Shown: positions 26,498 through 37,351 of the stretch, piece after piece
Layout of the letters: each line of letters opens with the position of its first letter
Numbering within the stretch: the first letter of the stretch is position 1
From: an uncultured Bacteroidia bacterium
GTDB lineage: Bacteria; Bacteroidota; Bacteroidia; NS11-12g; UBA955
Direction of reading: 5' to 3'
Assembly (NCBI GenBank): GCA_943789135.1
Contig: CALSSY010000004.1
Coordinates: 126,726 to 190,095, forward strand
Length of the DNA stretch: 63,370 nucleotides
The notes under the pieces: generated by a model
The model's input: only the letters and a program-made list of their open reading frames with translations
What the model was told of the DNA's origin: nothing
Database searches by the model: none
Made by a program: the position numbers and the translations under genes

Positions 26498-29336
26498 ATG
26501 ACCCAAAGGCCTCTTGACATCAATCAACCTGACAGCGAAAAAGTAATCATTGTTGAAGGTGCCCGGGAACACAATTTAAAAAATGTGGACTTGGTGATTC
26601 CTAGAAATTCGTTGGTTGTATTCACAGGTTTATCGGGTTCGGGTAAGAGTTCATTAGCTTTTGATACTCTATTTGCAGAAGGCCAAAGAAGATATTTAGA
26701 AACATTTTCTGCGTATGCACGGCAATTTGTGGGAGACATGAAACGCCCGGATGTGGACAAAGTGAAAGGACTCTCTCCTGTAATTGCTATCGAGCAAAAA
26801 ACCGTTTCGAGAAATCCACGAAGTACAGTTGGAACCGTAACTGAGGTTTATGACTTCTTGCGATTGTTATTTGCACGTGCGGGTGAGGCATACAGTCACA
26901 TCACTGGTGAAAAAATGGTTCGGTATTCAGAGGATCAGATTTATGAAAAAATTTCAACTACCTACGAAAATCAAAAAATAGTTTTAACGGCACCGGTAAT
27001 CAAATCAAGAAAAGGACACTATCGAGAATTATTCGAGCAAATTAAAAAGCGTGGTTACAACAAGGTCGTTGTAGATAAAGAGATGCTCGATATCACCACG
27101 GGTATGATGTTAGATCGTTATAAAATTCACGATATTGATATCGTAATCGATCGATTGGAAGTTAAACCCGAATCCCCCAAAAGGCTCCAAGACAGCTTAA
27201 CCACTGCATTAAAGGTTGGAGAGGGATATGTAACAGTAATTGACGAATCGGGAGATTTACACCCGTTCAGCAAGTTCCTAATGGACCCCATTTCCGGACT
27301 GAGCTACCAAGAACCACAACCAAATTCGTTTTCTTTTAACTCGCCCTATGGTGCTTGCGAAAATTGCGAAGGGATTGGAATTAAATCTGAGGTGAACTTA
27401 GATTATATCATACCAGATAGATCAAAATCCATAAACAAAGGAGGTATAATTCCTCTAGGAGAATACCGAGACAACTGGACATTCCAGCAACTCAGAGTCA
27501 TTGCCAAAAAATTGGGATTTTCCTTAGCCGATCCTATCAATAAATTAACAGAAGACCAATTAAACGCCGTGTTGTATGGAGATGACGACGCCATAGACAT
27601 TGTAATGAAAGGCGATAAATGGGGCGGCCATAAATACGAAACTTATTTTAAGGGCGTTATCAATATTGTTTCTGACTCCTATTTTGAGACTGACGATGAC
27701 AGAATGCGCGAATGGGCCGAAGAATTCGTCCATGAAATTGCCTGTCCTGTATGTAATGGAGATCGATTAAAAAAAGAATCACTCCACTTTAAAATAGACA
27801 ATAAGAGTATTTCTGATTTGGCCCGAATGAATATTTCGGATTTGGCAGGTTGGTTAAAAGATGTTGAACTTCGACTTACAAACCGTCAGAAAATCATTGC
27901 TACTGAACTGCTTAAGGAAATTCGAAATAGAATTTCATTTTTATCTGGTGTTGGATTGGGGGTACTTATCGCTCCATTCACCAGCAAAAACATTAAGTGG
28001 CGGTGAAGCCCAACGAATTAGACTTGCAACGCAAATTGGATCGAAATTGGTTAATGTACTTTACATTTTGGATGAACCATCGATAGGATTGCATCAGCGG
28101 GATAATGAAAGACTCATACAAAGTTTAAAAGACTTGCGCGACATCGGCAACTCCGTTTTGGTTGTTGAACACGATGAGGATATGATGAAAGCCGCAGATT
28201 GGTTGGTTGAAATTGGTCCACTTGCAGGTAAAAAAGGTGGCGAAATTGTGGCGTCTGGAACTGTCGAGCAATTTCTCAACTCCTCAGCCGTTACTGCTTC
28301 TTATTTAAACGGCACCGCTCAAATCGAAATTCCTGAAAAACGAAGAAAACCAGGTAAAGAATATATCCACGTTTTGGGTTGCAAAGGCAATAACCTAAAA
28401 GGTACAGATTTACATGTACCCTTGGGTGTTTTTGTTTGTGTAACTGGAGTTTCTGGAAGTGGTAAATCTACATTGATAAACGAAACTCTTTATCCGCTCG
28501 CAAAACATAAAATATACGGTTCACACCACCGACCGCTATCCTATGATAAGGTTACTGGTTTGGAGCATATTGATAAGGTTATTCGAATTGATCAAAGTCC
28601 TATTGGAAGAACCCCAAGAAGCAATCCAGCTACTTATGTTGGCGTATTTCAAGAAATACGAAATCTATTCACACAACTTGCGGAGAGTAAAATTCGCGGG
28701 TATAAGCCAGGTCGTTTCTCTTTCAATGTGAAAGGAGGACGATGTGAAGGTTGTAAGGGCGGCGGTAAAAAAATAATTGAAATGAACTTCTTGCCAAATG
28801 TCGAAGTTCCTTGTGATGTATGCCAAGGCAAGCGTTACAACCGTGAAACCCTTGAAGTTCGTTACCGTGGTAAAAGTATATATGATGTTTTAGAAATGCC
28901 CGTAAGTCAGGCAGTTGAATTCTTTGAGCACGTACCCCTTATTTACAGAAAGATAAAAACCATGCAAGACGTAGGTTTGGGTTACATTACACTGGGACAA
29001 AGTAGTACTACATTATCCGGAGGAGAAGCGCAACGCGTGAAACTCTCCACCGAATTAAGTAAACGCGACACAGGTAAAACCCTATTCATATTAGATGAAC
29101 CCACCACGGGCTTACATTTTGACGATATCAAGCAACTTTTATCGGTACTTCAAACCTTAGTCGATAAGGGAAATACAGTTTTGGTTATTGAGCATAATCT
29201 TGACGTCATTAGAACCGCGGACTGGATAATTGATGTTGGACCAGAGGGCGGTGCCGCTGGAGGGGAAATTGTCGTGGAGGGCACTCCTGAAAAGGTTAAG
29301 AAATGCCCTGAAAGTCATACCGGTAGATTTATCTAA
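26498..29336 (+). CDS. uvrA: UvrA excinuclease ATPase (one frameshift)
   Basis: The damage-recognition ATPase of nucleotide excision repair. The ATG at 26498 gives [20 protein letters not shown], then [12 protein letters not shown] and Walker [13 protein letters not shown]. Zinc-binding CxxC pairs ([39 protein letters not shown]), both signature motifs ([29 protein letters not shown]) and both Walker B regions ([30 protein letters not shown]) are present. The frame slips at ~27958, where five G follow TT and four are needed to give [21 protein letters not shown]. The joined product is about 945 residues, the normal length. Likely a sequencing error. Confidence 0.95.
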
Positions 29337-29352
29337 TTCTTTACCAATTCAC

Positions 29353-30504
29353 CTAAGATTTTTTCTTCGGTATTGTGGGCTTAATGATAGATGGCATTGC
29401 CTTCTTCTTCTTCGGCATTCTAATGGTATTGGGTACACTCGGTGTGGCCGGTGTTGGGGCTGATGGAGAAACCATTGGTTTTGAATCAGCTGGATTCACC
29501 TCTAAATCTGTTTTCTTATTCGGAATGGTTTGTGTTCTACTTGGCTCTGTTGTTTTAGTCTCACAGGGACATGGAGGACAAGGTTGAGGTTTATCTTCAT
29601 AAATCCTTTCCAGAACCATAGTAGTATCGTAATAGGCATCTTTAATCAACTCTTTTTTACTGTGATTACTACTTAAATCAAACAAAATTCCAAATTTCCA
29701 CATTGTGGATTCATAATTTACACTTTGTTGAGTAGCTGTCATTTGTGCACCATCAAATTGAGTGTTATTCACGTCAGATAAACCAACTTGAGATCCAAAT
29801 TTCCATTCGTGCGATACCACCAAACTAGCCCAACTGTTCATTCGGAAACGGACTCCCAATTCTGGTGCTGCATATGTGGCCACTCTTGTGTGAATATTAT
29901 CTTCAGCGCGACTTTCATAATCACGAAGTGTCATATAGGTTTCAGTAACTTGATTGGTTGAAATAAAACTAGCTCCAGCTTGTAAACCTATAAAAGGATT
30001 GAATCGACCTATTGCGAGTTCGTATCTTGCGAGTGAATAGAAACTGACATGTGCGGTTTCTAAGCGTGTATGAGCACTGTCTTGATTCACCGTATTGATT
30101 ACAACACGTTCCTTTTTTGATTTATGGAATTGATTTACGTTAAATCCAAAGCCCCAGTTAAAACTTCCCATTCTCGGGGAAGCCATTTTCCAATTTTGTA
30201 TCCGCTTGGGCATTACAAGTCCGTACATATTAAACCCCGAAGCATTTCCCAAATAAGTACTACTGCTATCCCAAGTCATGTCGACTTTATTTACAAAAGA
30301 TTCTTGGGAATAATCCATACCTAGAGCAAAGTCACTGATATAGTTTCTAGGAGTAGAAATATACCGATATCGTGCTGGATGGTAGGTTATTTTTTGTACT
30401 TTTCTATATGCATTTTGAATGATAGCACTATCTTCTGTTTGGGAAAAAAGAGAATTTCCCAATAGTAAAAAAGTCGTGATCAGAATAATGTTGCGTACGT
30501 TCAT
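29353..30504 (-). CDS. Outer-membrane beta-barrel-like protein with Pro/Lys-rich tail
   Basis: 383 residues: signal peptide (MNVRNIILITTFLLLGNSLFSQ), then alternating strands typical of a small barrel (YALARYELAIGRFNPFIGLQAG-like pattern, GVRFRMNSWASLVVSHEWKFG), then a ~90-residue Pro/Ser/Lys-rich tail with CPPCPC and IRMPKKKKAMPS. The tail may span the periplasm or bind peptidoglycan; this is inference. No family recognised. It converges with uvrA, 16 bp away, with no terminator visible between. Confidence 0.65.
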   Translation of the reverse strand: MNVRNIILITTFLLLGNSLFSQTEDSAIIQNAYRKVQKITYHPARYRYISTPRNYISDFALGMDYSQESFVNKVDMTWDSSSTYLGNASGFNMYGLVMPKRIQNWKMASPRMGSFNWGFGFNVNQFHKSKKERVVINTVNQDSAHTRLETAHVSFYSLARYELAIGRFNPFIGLQAGASFISTNQVTETYMTLRDYESRAEDNIHTRVATYAAPELGVRFRMNSWASLVVSHEWKFGSQVGLSDVNNTQFDGAQMTATQQSVNYESTMWKFGILFDLSSNHSKKELIKDAYYDTTMVLERIYEDKPQPCPPCPCETKTTEPSRTQTIPNKKTDLEVNPADSKPMVSPSAPTPATPSVPNTIRMPKKKKAMPSIIKPTIPKKKS

Positions 30505-30518
30505 ATTAGTAATGACCC

Positions 30519-30526
30519 CAAATTTA
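30519..30526 (-). promoter_or_regulatory. -7 promoter box for the outer-membrane protein gene
   Basis: TAAATTTG on the minus strand, a full match, 14 bp before the ATG at 30504. No proper -33 element seen. Confidence 0.4.
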
Positions 30527-30572
30527 AGTATTGCCCCTAAATTATCTTTAGAATAGTTGGTTTATTATTTTC

Positions 30573-30580
30573 TATTTTTG
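30573..30580 (+). promoter_or_regulatory. -7 promoter box for purB
   Basis: TATTTTTG followed by CA, the same extended box as at gldK and uvrA, 16 bp before the purB ATG. No TTG at 19 bp. Confidence 0.5.
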
Positions 30581-30596
30581 CAACAAATTCTAATTT

Positions 30597-31950
30597 ATGT
30601 CTAGCATCCACTCTATAAGCCCTATCGACGGTCGTTACGCAAAAGCAACTCAAAGCCTTCAAAATTATTTTTCGGAAGCTGCATTAATTCGATATCGTCT
30701 GAAGGTTGAAATCGAATATTTAAAGGCATTATCCAAATTGGATGCGCTGGGTGCTGATGCTCAAAAACTGGCAATAGCTGGTAAAGAACTAAGCAATTGG
30801 TTTGATACTCTAAAGGATACTGATTACGAAAGGGTAAAAGAAATCGAGCGCATTACCAATCATGACGTAAAAGCCATTGAGTATATTATAAAGGAGCAGT
30901 TGGATTTATTGGGTCTTAGTGAAGTGAAGGAATGGGTGCATTTCGGATTAACCAGTCAAGATATCAATAATACAGCCATTCCGATCAGCATGAAAGATGC
31001 CAATTTGGAGGTTATGTATCCGATGTTGGAATCGGTTCTTCAGAAAATGACCGAACAAGCCAGTGCTTGGATGCCTCAACCCATGCTTGCACGTACACAC
31101 GGACAACCTGCATCTCCTACCAGCCTTGGCAAGGAATGGGCGGTTTTCATCGCCACGAGTTCGCGGTCAATTCGAAGCACTTAAGCGCATTCCCCATAAA
31201 GCTAAATTTGGTGGAGCAACCGGAAATTTCAACGCCCATCATGTCGCCTTTCCAAACGTAGATTGGATAAATTTTGGTCAGAATTTCGTATCTGAACATT
31301 TGGCTGTTGAACGCAATCAATGGACAACACAAATTGAATCGTACGATTCTATGGCTGCACACTTTGATGCCTGGAAGCGCATTTGCACCATTTTAATCGA
31401 TTTTTCTCGTGATGTATGGTCATATGTATCCATGGACTATTTCAAGCAAGAAATTAAAAAAGGTGAAGTTGGTTCAAGTGCTATGCCCCACAAGGTAAAT
31501 CCTATTGATTTTGAAAATGCTGAAGGCAATTTGGGTATTGCAATAGCCATTTTAGAACATTTATCACACAAATTACCAATTAGCCGTTTACAAAGAGATT
31601 TGACCGACAGCACTGTTCTAAGAAACATTGGTGTTCCTATGGGACATATTTTAATAGCTTTGAGCAGTCTCAATAAAGGTTTGGGTAAATTGATATTAAA
31701 TTCAGACAAATTAAACTCAGATTTAGAACAAAATTGGGCTGTAGTTGCAGAGGCTATTCAAACCATACTTCGTCGTGAAAAATATCCCAACCCCTACGAA
31801 ACACTAAAAGAATTAACACGTAAAAATTCTTCAATAACCAAAGAATCAATTCACGAGTTCATCGATACACTAAACGTCAATGACACCATCAAAATGGAGC
31901 TCAAAGGAATTACCCCGCATAATTATACGGGTGTTATTCCTAAAAAATAA
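30597..31950 (+). CDS. purB: Adenylosuccinate lyase (one frameshift)
   Basis: Splits SAICAR and adenylosuccinate in purine synthesis. The first frame runs from MSSIHSISPIDGRYAKAT through HFGLTSQDINNTA and ARTHGQPASPTSLGKE, then leaves frame near 31150-31165. The second frame carries RVRGQFEALKRIPHKAKFGGATG, then GSSAMPHKVNPIDFENAEGN (the flexible signature loop with catalytic Ser) to the end. The 1354-nt span (3n+1) fits one gained base, giving about 450 residues. A Trp in KEWAVF, where Leu is usual, lies next to the break, so more than one base may be wrong there. Confidence 0.94.
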
Positions 31951-33793
31951 GAAGTTTCTTAACTTCCTGAAATTTACTGGTATAATCTTGGGACTAATTT
32001 TGGTCCTGGGTATTGGGTTTAGACAACAAATCTTGAATTGGGGTTTTGAAAAAGCCCAAGATAGGCTTAATGGAAAAGGATATCTAATCAGTGCCGATAC
32101 GTATTCCTTCAAAGGTATAACCAGCGTTTCTTTTATTGGATTTTCTGTAAAACAACCCACTAACCTGGAAATTGCTGGATGTGATAGTTTGGAAGTTCAA
32201 TTAAGTCTTGTAAAAGGATTATTGGGGTTTGGTTGGATTGAATCTATCCAATTTGGACGATTACGTATTCAATGGGAAGACTCCGTTTCACAAATTCCCA
32301 ACATTGAAAAATCAACCGAACTCGATGAAGTAAAAACTACAGATTTGGTAAACACTTCTAACAAGCTGGAAAAAATCAAACAACTATTAGATCAACTACC
32401 CAATCAGCTCCATGCCAATTCGATTCAAATTGGATATAAGCATAACCAGGCATTAACTTTAATACAAATAGAAAAATTTCATTGGCAAAATGAAATAGTA
32501 GAGGCCCAAATTAGCATAAACCAATTCAATAAGATTCACACGTTTTCATTAGAGGGCAATTTGAACAAACAAACTCTAAAAGGAAAATTAAAAGTTGAAG
32601 GCCTGAATAATGAAATGGTCTTGGTTTCAATGTTAGGTGGACGTTTCGGATTTTCTAAAATGGCATTTTCAATAGCCGATTTACATGAAAACGCTCAAGG
32701 CCTTGTGATTCAAAGTAATTGCGATATTGATAATGCATTTATTCAACATAACCGGATTTCAGATACAGCGGTTTCTATAAATAAACTTATTGGGAAGCCA
32801 ATATTTCAATTAGGAAAAGGCAGAGTGCAAATGGATAGTATTAGCAATTGGCGAATCAATACTTTCAATTTTCAGACAGGTTTCCACTATCCTTTGAAAG
32901 ACACGATGGGAGAATTTTGGGCGGTTTTAAAGTTCAAAAAAGAGGCAGGATCGCATCTCTTTCCTTCACTACCTGTGGGATTGTTTAGACACACTGCAGG
33001 TATTAGAATAAACGGTAGTTTTGGGCATCGATTTTACGTTTGGTACACGCCAAAAGATTTAAGCCTCACGAAACTAGAGGCGGATGTTCAATACAGCAAC
33101 GATTTCAAGGTGATTAATTGGGGAATGGTGAACCCTAACTACATAAAAGGAAACTTTCATCACGATTACTATGACGGTAATCGCTGGGAAGCGGGCTTTG
33201 AGGTTGGCCCAACAAATCCATACTACACACCCCTTAATCAAATCGCTCCAGAACTTATACAAACAACTTTAAGATCTGAAGATCCGAATTTTTTCTATCA
33301 TAAAGGCTTTTATATAGACGCATTTAGAGAGGCGCTAAATGCCAATATTAAGGAAAAACGTTTTGCCCGAGGAGGTAGTACAATTTCTATGCAACTTGTG
33401 AAGAATGTTTTTCTCAGACAACACAAAACACTTACACGTAAGCTTGAAGAAATTATTTTGGTTTGGCTCCTTGAACACGAAAAAACAGTATCAAAACAAC
33501 GGATGTTGGAGGTTTATTTCAATATTATCGAATGGGGACCTGGAATATTTGGGGTTGGATCGGCCTCTCAATTTTACTTTGGTAAAAAACCGTCACAATT
33601 AAATCTAGGAGAGAGTTGTTACCTAACGAGTCTAATACCCGCTCCTAGTAAAGCTATTTGGAGTGTTGATTCAAGCGGCAGTGTTAATCCCAGATGGTCG
33701 CGATATTTTAAGTTAAAAGATCGTATGACTCGATTAGATAGTGCCAATATCCAAGATTCGGACTTCGAATTTAATGTTCGTGCCTTCCAATAA
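31931..33793 (+). CDS. GT51 peptidoglycan glycosyltransferase with large N-terminal domain
   Basis: A membrane-anchored glycan-strand polymerase. I use the GTG at 31931, which lies inside the purB end, giving ~620 residues: one membrane segment (about 10-35), then ~400 residues of beta-rich sequence. The C-terminal GT51 domain (about 420-590) has the catalytic glutamate in LRSEDPNFFYHKGF, the motif RGGSTISMQLVKN and ILEVYFNIIEWGPGIFGV-like sequence. There is no penicillin-binding transpeptidase domain, so it resembles monofunctional MtgA but with a long extra N-terminal region, possibly AsmA-like. Start uncertain. Confidence 0.82.
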   Translation: MLFLKNKKFLNFLKFTGIILGLILVLGIGFRQQILNWGFEKAQDRLNGKGYLISADTYSFKGITSVSFIGFSVKQPTNLEIAGCDSLEVQLSLVKGLLGFGWIESIQFGRLRIQWEDSVSQIPNIEKSTELDEVKTTDLVNTSNKLEKIKQLLDQLPNQLHANSIQIGYKHNQALTLIQIEKFHWQNEIVEAQISINQFNKIHTFSLEGNLNKQTLKGKLKVEGLNNEMVLVSMLGGRFGFSKMAFSIADLHENAQGLVIQSNCDIDNAFIQHNRISDTAVSINKLIGKPIFQLGKGRVQMDSISNWRINTFNFQTGFHYPLKDTMGEFWAVLKFKKEAGSHLFPSLPVGLFRHTAGIRINGSFGHRFYVWYTPKDLSLTKLEADVQYSNDFKVINWGMVNPNYIKGNFHHDYYDGNRWEAGFEVGPTNPYYTPLNQIAPELIQTTLRSEDPNFFYHKGFYIDAFREALNANIKEKRFARGGSTISMQLVKNVFLRQHKTLTRKLEEIILVWLLEHEKTVSKQRMLEVYFNIIEWGPGIFGVGSASQFYFGKKPSQLNLGESCYLTSLIPAPSKAIWSVDSSGSVNPRWSRYFKLKDRMTRLDSANIQDSDFEFNVRAFQ

Positions 33794-33797
33794 ATAC

Positions 33798-33850
33798 GAC
33801 AAAATGTCTTAAAAACCTCCTAAATAATAGGCTCAATAAGACAATTTGTC
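33798..33850 (+). promoter_or_regulatory. Paired 11-bp palindromes upstream of clpB
   Basis: GACAAAATGTC (33798-33808) and GACAATTTGTC (33840-33850) share the form GACA-N3-TGTC, with centres 42 bp apart (four helical turns). Together they also form a 12/13 long-range inverted repeat. Position, symmetry and spacing suggest a cooperative heat-shock-type operator. The alternative is a weak terminator of the GT51 gene, but no U-tract follows. Confidence 0.5.
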
Positions 33851-33923
33851 GGCATTTCCCATTGAATTACTCTGAAATTTACGAAGAATGAAATTTGGAA
33901 TATAATTTGAGCCTTCTTTAAAC

Positions 33924-36548
33924 ATGAATCCACAACAATTTACAATCAAAGCACAGGAGAGTATCAATCAAGCTCAGGACTCCGTTTTATCAAACGGGCA
34001 ACAAAGCATTGAAGTACCGCACTTAATGCTATCTATTTTAACCGGTGATGTGGAAGTCGTTAAATTTATTGCAGGTAAAATAGGCGCAAACACAACACAT
34101 TTAAAGCAAGTACTCGAGAAACAGATCTCGTTATACCCAAAAGTACAAGGAGGACAAGTTTATGCCTCGCAAGAGTTAAATCAAGTATTTATCAATGCTC
34201 AAAAGGCCATGCAAGAAATGGGTGATGACTATATCACCAACGAACATTTGATAATTGGCATTCTAGATTCCAAAAGCACAACCGCTGGTATATTAAGAGA
34301 TGCAGGTTTCAAACGCACAGATGTTATTAAAGCCATAAAAGAATTAAGAGGCGGAAATAAAGTGGACAGCCAAACGGCAGAGAACCAATTCAATGCATTA
34401 AAAAAATATGCCCTTAATTTAAATCAACTTGCAAGAGAAGGAAAGTTAGATCCGGTAATAGGTCGTGATGATGAAATTCGTAGAGTGCTTCAAATATTAA
34501 GCCGTAGAACAAAAAACAACCCGGTACTAATTGGAGAGCCTGGTGTTGGTAAAACAGCTATTGCGGAAGGACTGGCATATAGAATTATCAGAGGTGACGT
34601 TCCAGAAAATCTCAAATCCAAAACCATTTACAGCTTGGACATGGGCAGTCTGATTGCGGGTGCCAAATACAAAGGCGAATTTGAAGAAAGATTGAAGTCG
34701 GTAGTGAAAGAAGTTACCGAATCAGCAGGAGAAGTCGTTTTATTCATTGACGAAATACATACTTTAGTGGGCGCTGGAAAAGGAGAAGGAGCCATGGATG
34801 CCGCCAATATATTAAAGCCAGCACTAGCACGCGGAGAATTGCGAGCAATTGGTGCTACTACCCTTGCTGAATATCAAAAGTATATAGAAGTTGATAAAGC
34901 TTTAGAACGTCGCTTTCAAAAAGTATTGGTAGAAGAACCCGATACACAAGAAGCTATTTCGATTCTAAGAGGATTGAAAGAGCGGTATGAAGTTCACCAT
35001 AAAGTACGTATCAAAGATGAAGCTATTATCTCGGCTGTTGAAATGAGTCAGCGTTATATCAACGATAGATTCTTGCCAGACAAGGCTATTGACCTTTTGG
35101 ATGAAGCAGCGAGTAAGTTGCGTCTTGAAATGGATAGCGTTCCGGAGGAATTAGATGAGTTAAATCGACGCATCATGCAACTTGAGATTGAAAGAGAAGC
35201 CATTAAAAGAGAAAACGATAGTCACAAATTGAACAAACTCAATGAAGAAATTGCTGATTTATCTGAGCAACGCGGTGTTCTGAATGCCCAATGGGAAAAT
35301 GAGCGTGGCATTCTACGACAAATCCAACAGAAAAAAGCCAATATCGAAAATCTCAAAATTGAAGCAGATCAGGCCGAACGCGAGGGCAATTACGGACGTG
35401 TTGCTGAAATCCGTTATGGTTTGATAAAAAACAATGAGGAAGATTTGTACGCTTTAAGTTTAAAATTGGGAGAAAGCAAACAAGGAAAATCACTGGTTAA
35501 GCAAGAAGTGGACGCCGAAGATATAGCAGAAGTAATAAGTAGATGGACAGGAATTCCATTGCGGAAAATGCTTCAAAGTGAAAGAGAAAAACTACTTTCA
35601 TTGGAGTCCGAATTACACAAACGTGTGGTTGGACAAGAAGAGGCTATTGAGGCTCTATCGAATGCAATTAGAAGAAGTAGAGCAGGTCTTCAGGATCCTA
35701 AAAAACCTATTGGTTCATTTATCTTCTTAGGTACTACAGGAGTTGGAAAAACCGAATTGGCGAAAGCTCTGGCAGATTATTTATTTAATACGGATCAAGC
35801 CATGGTTCGAATCGACATGTCGGAGTACCAAGAAAAACATGCAGTAAGCCGTTTGGTTGGAGCGCCTCCTGGCTATGTCGGATACGACGAAGGTGGTCAA
35901 TTGACAGAAGCAATTAGAAGAAGGCCCTACAGTGTGGTATTATTAGACGAAATTGAAAAAGCCCACCCCGATGTATTCAATATTTTATTACAGGTACTGG
36001 ACGATGGCAGACTAACCGACAATAAAGGTCGCACGGCTAATTTCAGAAACACTATTATCATTATGACTTCAAATTTAGGAGCCGATGTAATCCGAGAATC
36101 CTATGAATCTCTAACATTGGACAATTCCGATGAAGTTCATGCACGGACCAAAATTCAGGTATTCGATTTATTAAAGAGAAGCATTCGACCTGAATTCCTC
36201 AATCGTATAGATGAAACGGTAATGTTTGAGCCTTTAAACCGCGAACACACGGTTGAAATTGCAAAATTGCAATTCGATATCTTAAAAAATCGAATTAAAG
36301 ATCAAGGTTACCATTTAGAAATTTCAAATGAAGCAATCGACTGGATAGCACAACTTGGTTATGACCCTCAATTTGGAGCAAGACCCTTGAAGCGTGTTAT
36401 TCAAAAACGTATCATGGACGAACTAAGTAAACAAATTCTTGGAGGAGCAATCCAAGAGGGAAAGGTAATTATAGATATGAATGATGGAGCCCTAACTTTT
36501 ACATCTGAGATAGGTTCTGAATCGACACTAGAAAAAATAAATCCGTAA
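33924..36548 (+). CDS. clpB: ATP-dependent chaperone ClpB
   Basis: A hexameric disaggregase that works with DnaK. 874 residues: Clp N-domain (1-150), first AAA+ with [10 protein letters not shown] near 203 and [14 protein letters not shown]. The coiled M-domain (about 400-530, rich in Glu/Lys/Arg heptads) is present and sets it apart from ClpA/ClpC. The second AAA+ has [12 protein letters not shown] near 610, the [17 protein letters not shown] pore loop and the C-terminal [14 protein letters not shown]. Intact. Twin palindromes lie 74-126 bp upstream and may be its heat-shock operator. Confidence 0.97.
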   Translation: MNPQQFTIKAQESINQAQDSVLSNGQQSIEVPHLMLSILTGDVEVVKFIAGKIGANTTHLKQVLEKQISLYPKVQGGQVYASQELNQVFINAQKAMQEMGDDYITNEHLIIGILDSKSTTAGILRDAGFKRTDVIKAIKELRGGNKVDSQTAENQFNALKKYALNLNQLAREGKLDPVIGRDDEIRRVLQILSRRTKNNPVLIGEPGVGKTAIAEGLAYRIIRGDVPENLKSKTIYSLDMGSLIAGAKYKGEFEERLKSVVKEVTESAGEVVLFIDEIHTLVGAGKGEGAMDAANILKPALARGELRAIGATTLAEYQKYIEVDKALERRFQKVLVEEPDTQEAISILRGLKERYEVHHKVRIKDEAIISAVEMSQRYINDRFLPDKAIDLLDEAASKLRLEMDSVPEELDELNRRIMQLEIEREAIKRENDSHKLNKLNEEIADLSEQRGVLNAQWENERGILRQIQQKKANIENLKIEADQAEREGNYGRVAEIRYGLIKNNEEDLYALSLKLGESKQGKSLVKQEVDAEDIAEVISRWTGIPLRKMLQSEREKLLSLESELHKRVVGQEEAIEALSNAIRRSRAGLQDPKKPIGSFIFLGTTGVGKTELAKALADYLFNTDQAMVRIDMSEYQEKHAVSRLVGAPPGYVGYDEGGQLTEAIRRRPYSVVLLDEIEKAHPDVFNILLQVLDDGRLTDNKGRTANFRNTIIIMTSNLGADVIRESYESLTLDNSDEVHARTKIQVFDLLKRSIRPEFLNRIDETVMFEPLNREHTVEIAKLQFDILKNRIKDQGYHLEISNEAIDWIAQLGYDPQFGARPLKRVIQKRIMDELSKQILGGAIQEGKVIIDMNDGALTFTSEIGSESTLEKINP

Positions 36549-36554
36549 CGATTG

Positions 36555-36616
36555 AATCAAAATGGTGTGGTTCTTAACATATCTAGATGATATAATTGAA
36601 CTGCATCATTTTGATT
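36555..36616. terminator. Bidirectional hairpin between clpB and the DUF47 gene
   Basis: AATCAAAATGGTG (36555-36567) pairs with CATCATTTTGATT (36604-36616), 12 of 13, enclosing a smaller ATATC/GATAT hairpin. It lies between two convergent stops and has T/A-rich flanks, so it probably ends both transcripts; the long loop makes it a weak classical terminator. Confidence 0.4.
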
Positions 36617-36633
36617 TTACCAATAATCTGAAT

Positions 36634-37281
36634 TTAAGCGTACTTAACAATAATGGTTTCAACTACGTTTGAGACATCCTCAAATTTATCCGTAGTCACT
36701 TCCATTAAGGTATACACTTCTCTTAAGCGAATTAGCGTTTTAAAATCATTTTCCGTATCAAATAGCTCTTTTATGTTCTTATCGAAAAGATCATCGGCTT
36801 CATTTTCCAGACTGTTAATTTTAATAATGGATTCCATTATTTTTTGAGGCTTTTTTAGCCCCCGTAATTGCATAAGTAGCTTGGATACTTCTTGGGAACC
36901 CTCAAAAACGAGTTGCGCCAAACTTTGAATTGCTTGCTTATTGGGATCTATATTGTGGAAGTGAATTCTTTTGCAAGAGGCAAAGATATAATCTGCTACA
37001 TCATCGGTGGAGGTGGCTAGGTAATGGATATCTTCACGATCAAAAGGCGTGATAAAATTCTTACCCAATTCATAAAAAATCTTATGGGTAATTTCATCAT
37101 TTTGATGTTCAAGTTCCTCTATTTGTTTAAAGATTTCTAATCTTTTTATGGGATCAGATTCTTCTACGAACAAACGAAATTGGGCCCCCATTATTTGTAT
37201 GTTTTCAGCAACATTTTCAAATAACCCGAAGAACACAACATCTTTAGGAAGAAAGATGCTTAAAATGTTATTAAACGACAT
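36634..37281 (-). CDS. DUF47/PhoU-like phosphate transport regulator
   Basis: 215 residues, all helical, of the DUF47 (PhoU-like) family: FGLFENVAENIQIMGAQFRLFVEESD, EHQNDEITHKIFYELGKNFITPFDREDIHYLAT and the second repeat LENEADDLFDKNIKELFD. These proteins normally pair with a PitA-type phosphate permease encoded directly downstream. Here the 3' neighbour is the convergent clpB and no permease is in the window. Confidence 0.9.
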   Translation of the reverse strand: MSFNNILSIFLPKDVVFFGLFENVAENIQIMGAQFRLFVEESDPIKRLEIFKQIEELEHQNDEITHKIFYELGKNFITPFDREDIHYLATSTDDVADYIFASCKRIHFHNIDPNKQAIQSLAQLVFEGSQEVSKLLMQLRGLKKPQKIMESIIKINSLENEADDLFDKNIKELFDTENDFKTLIRLREVYTLMEVTTDKFEDVSNVVETIIVKYA

Positions 37282-37351
37282 AAATTTCGTGTAGCGAATC
37301 TATGCCTATTGCACAATATACCGACCACAAGAAATCAATGATAACAAATAT

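Noticed and set aside
33798..33850. CIRCE element upstream of clpB
   Set aside because: CIRCE is TTAGCACTC-N9-GAGTGCTAA; neither palindrome resembles it.
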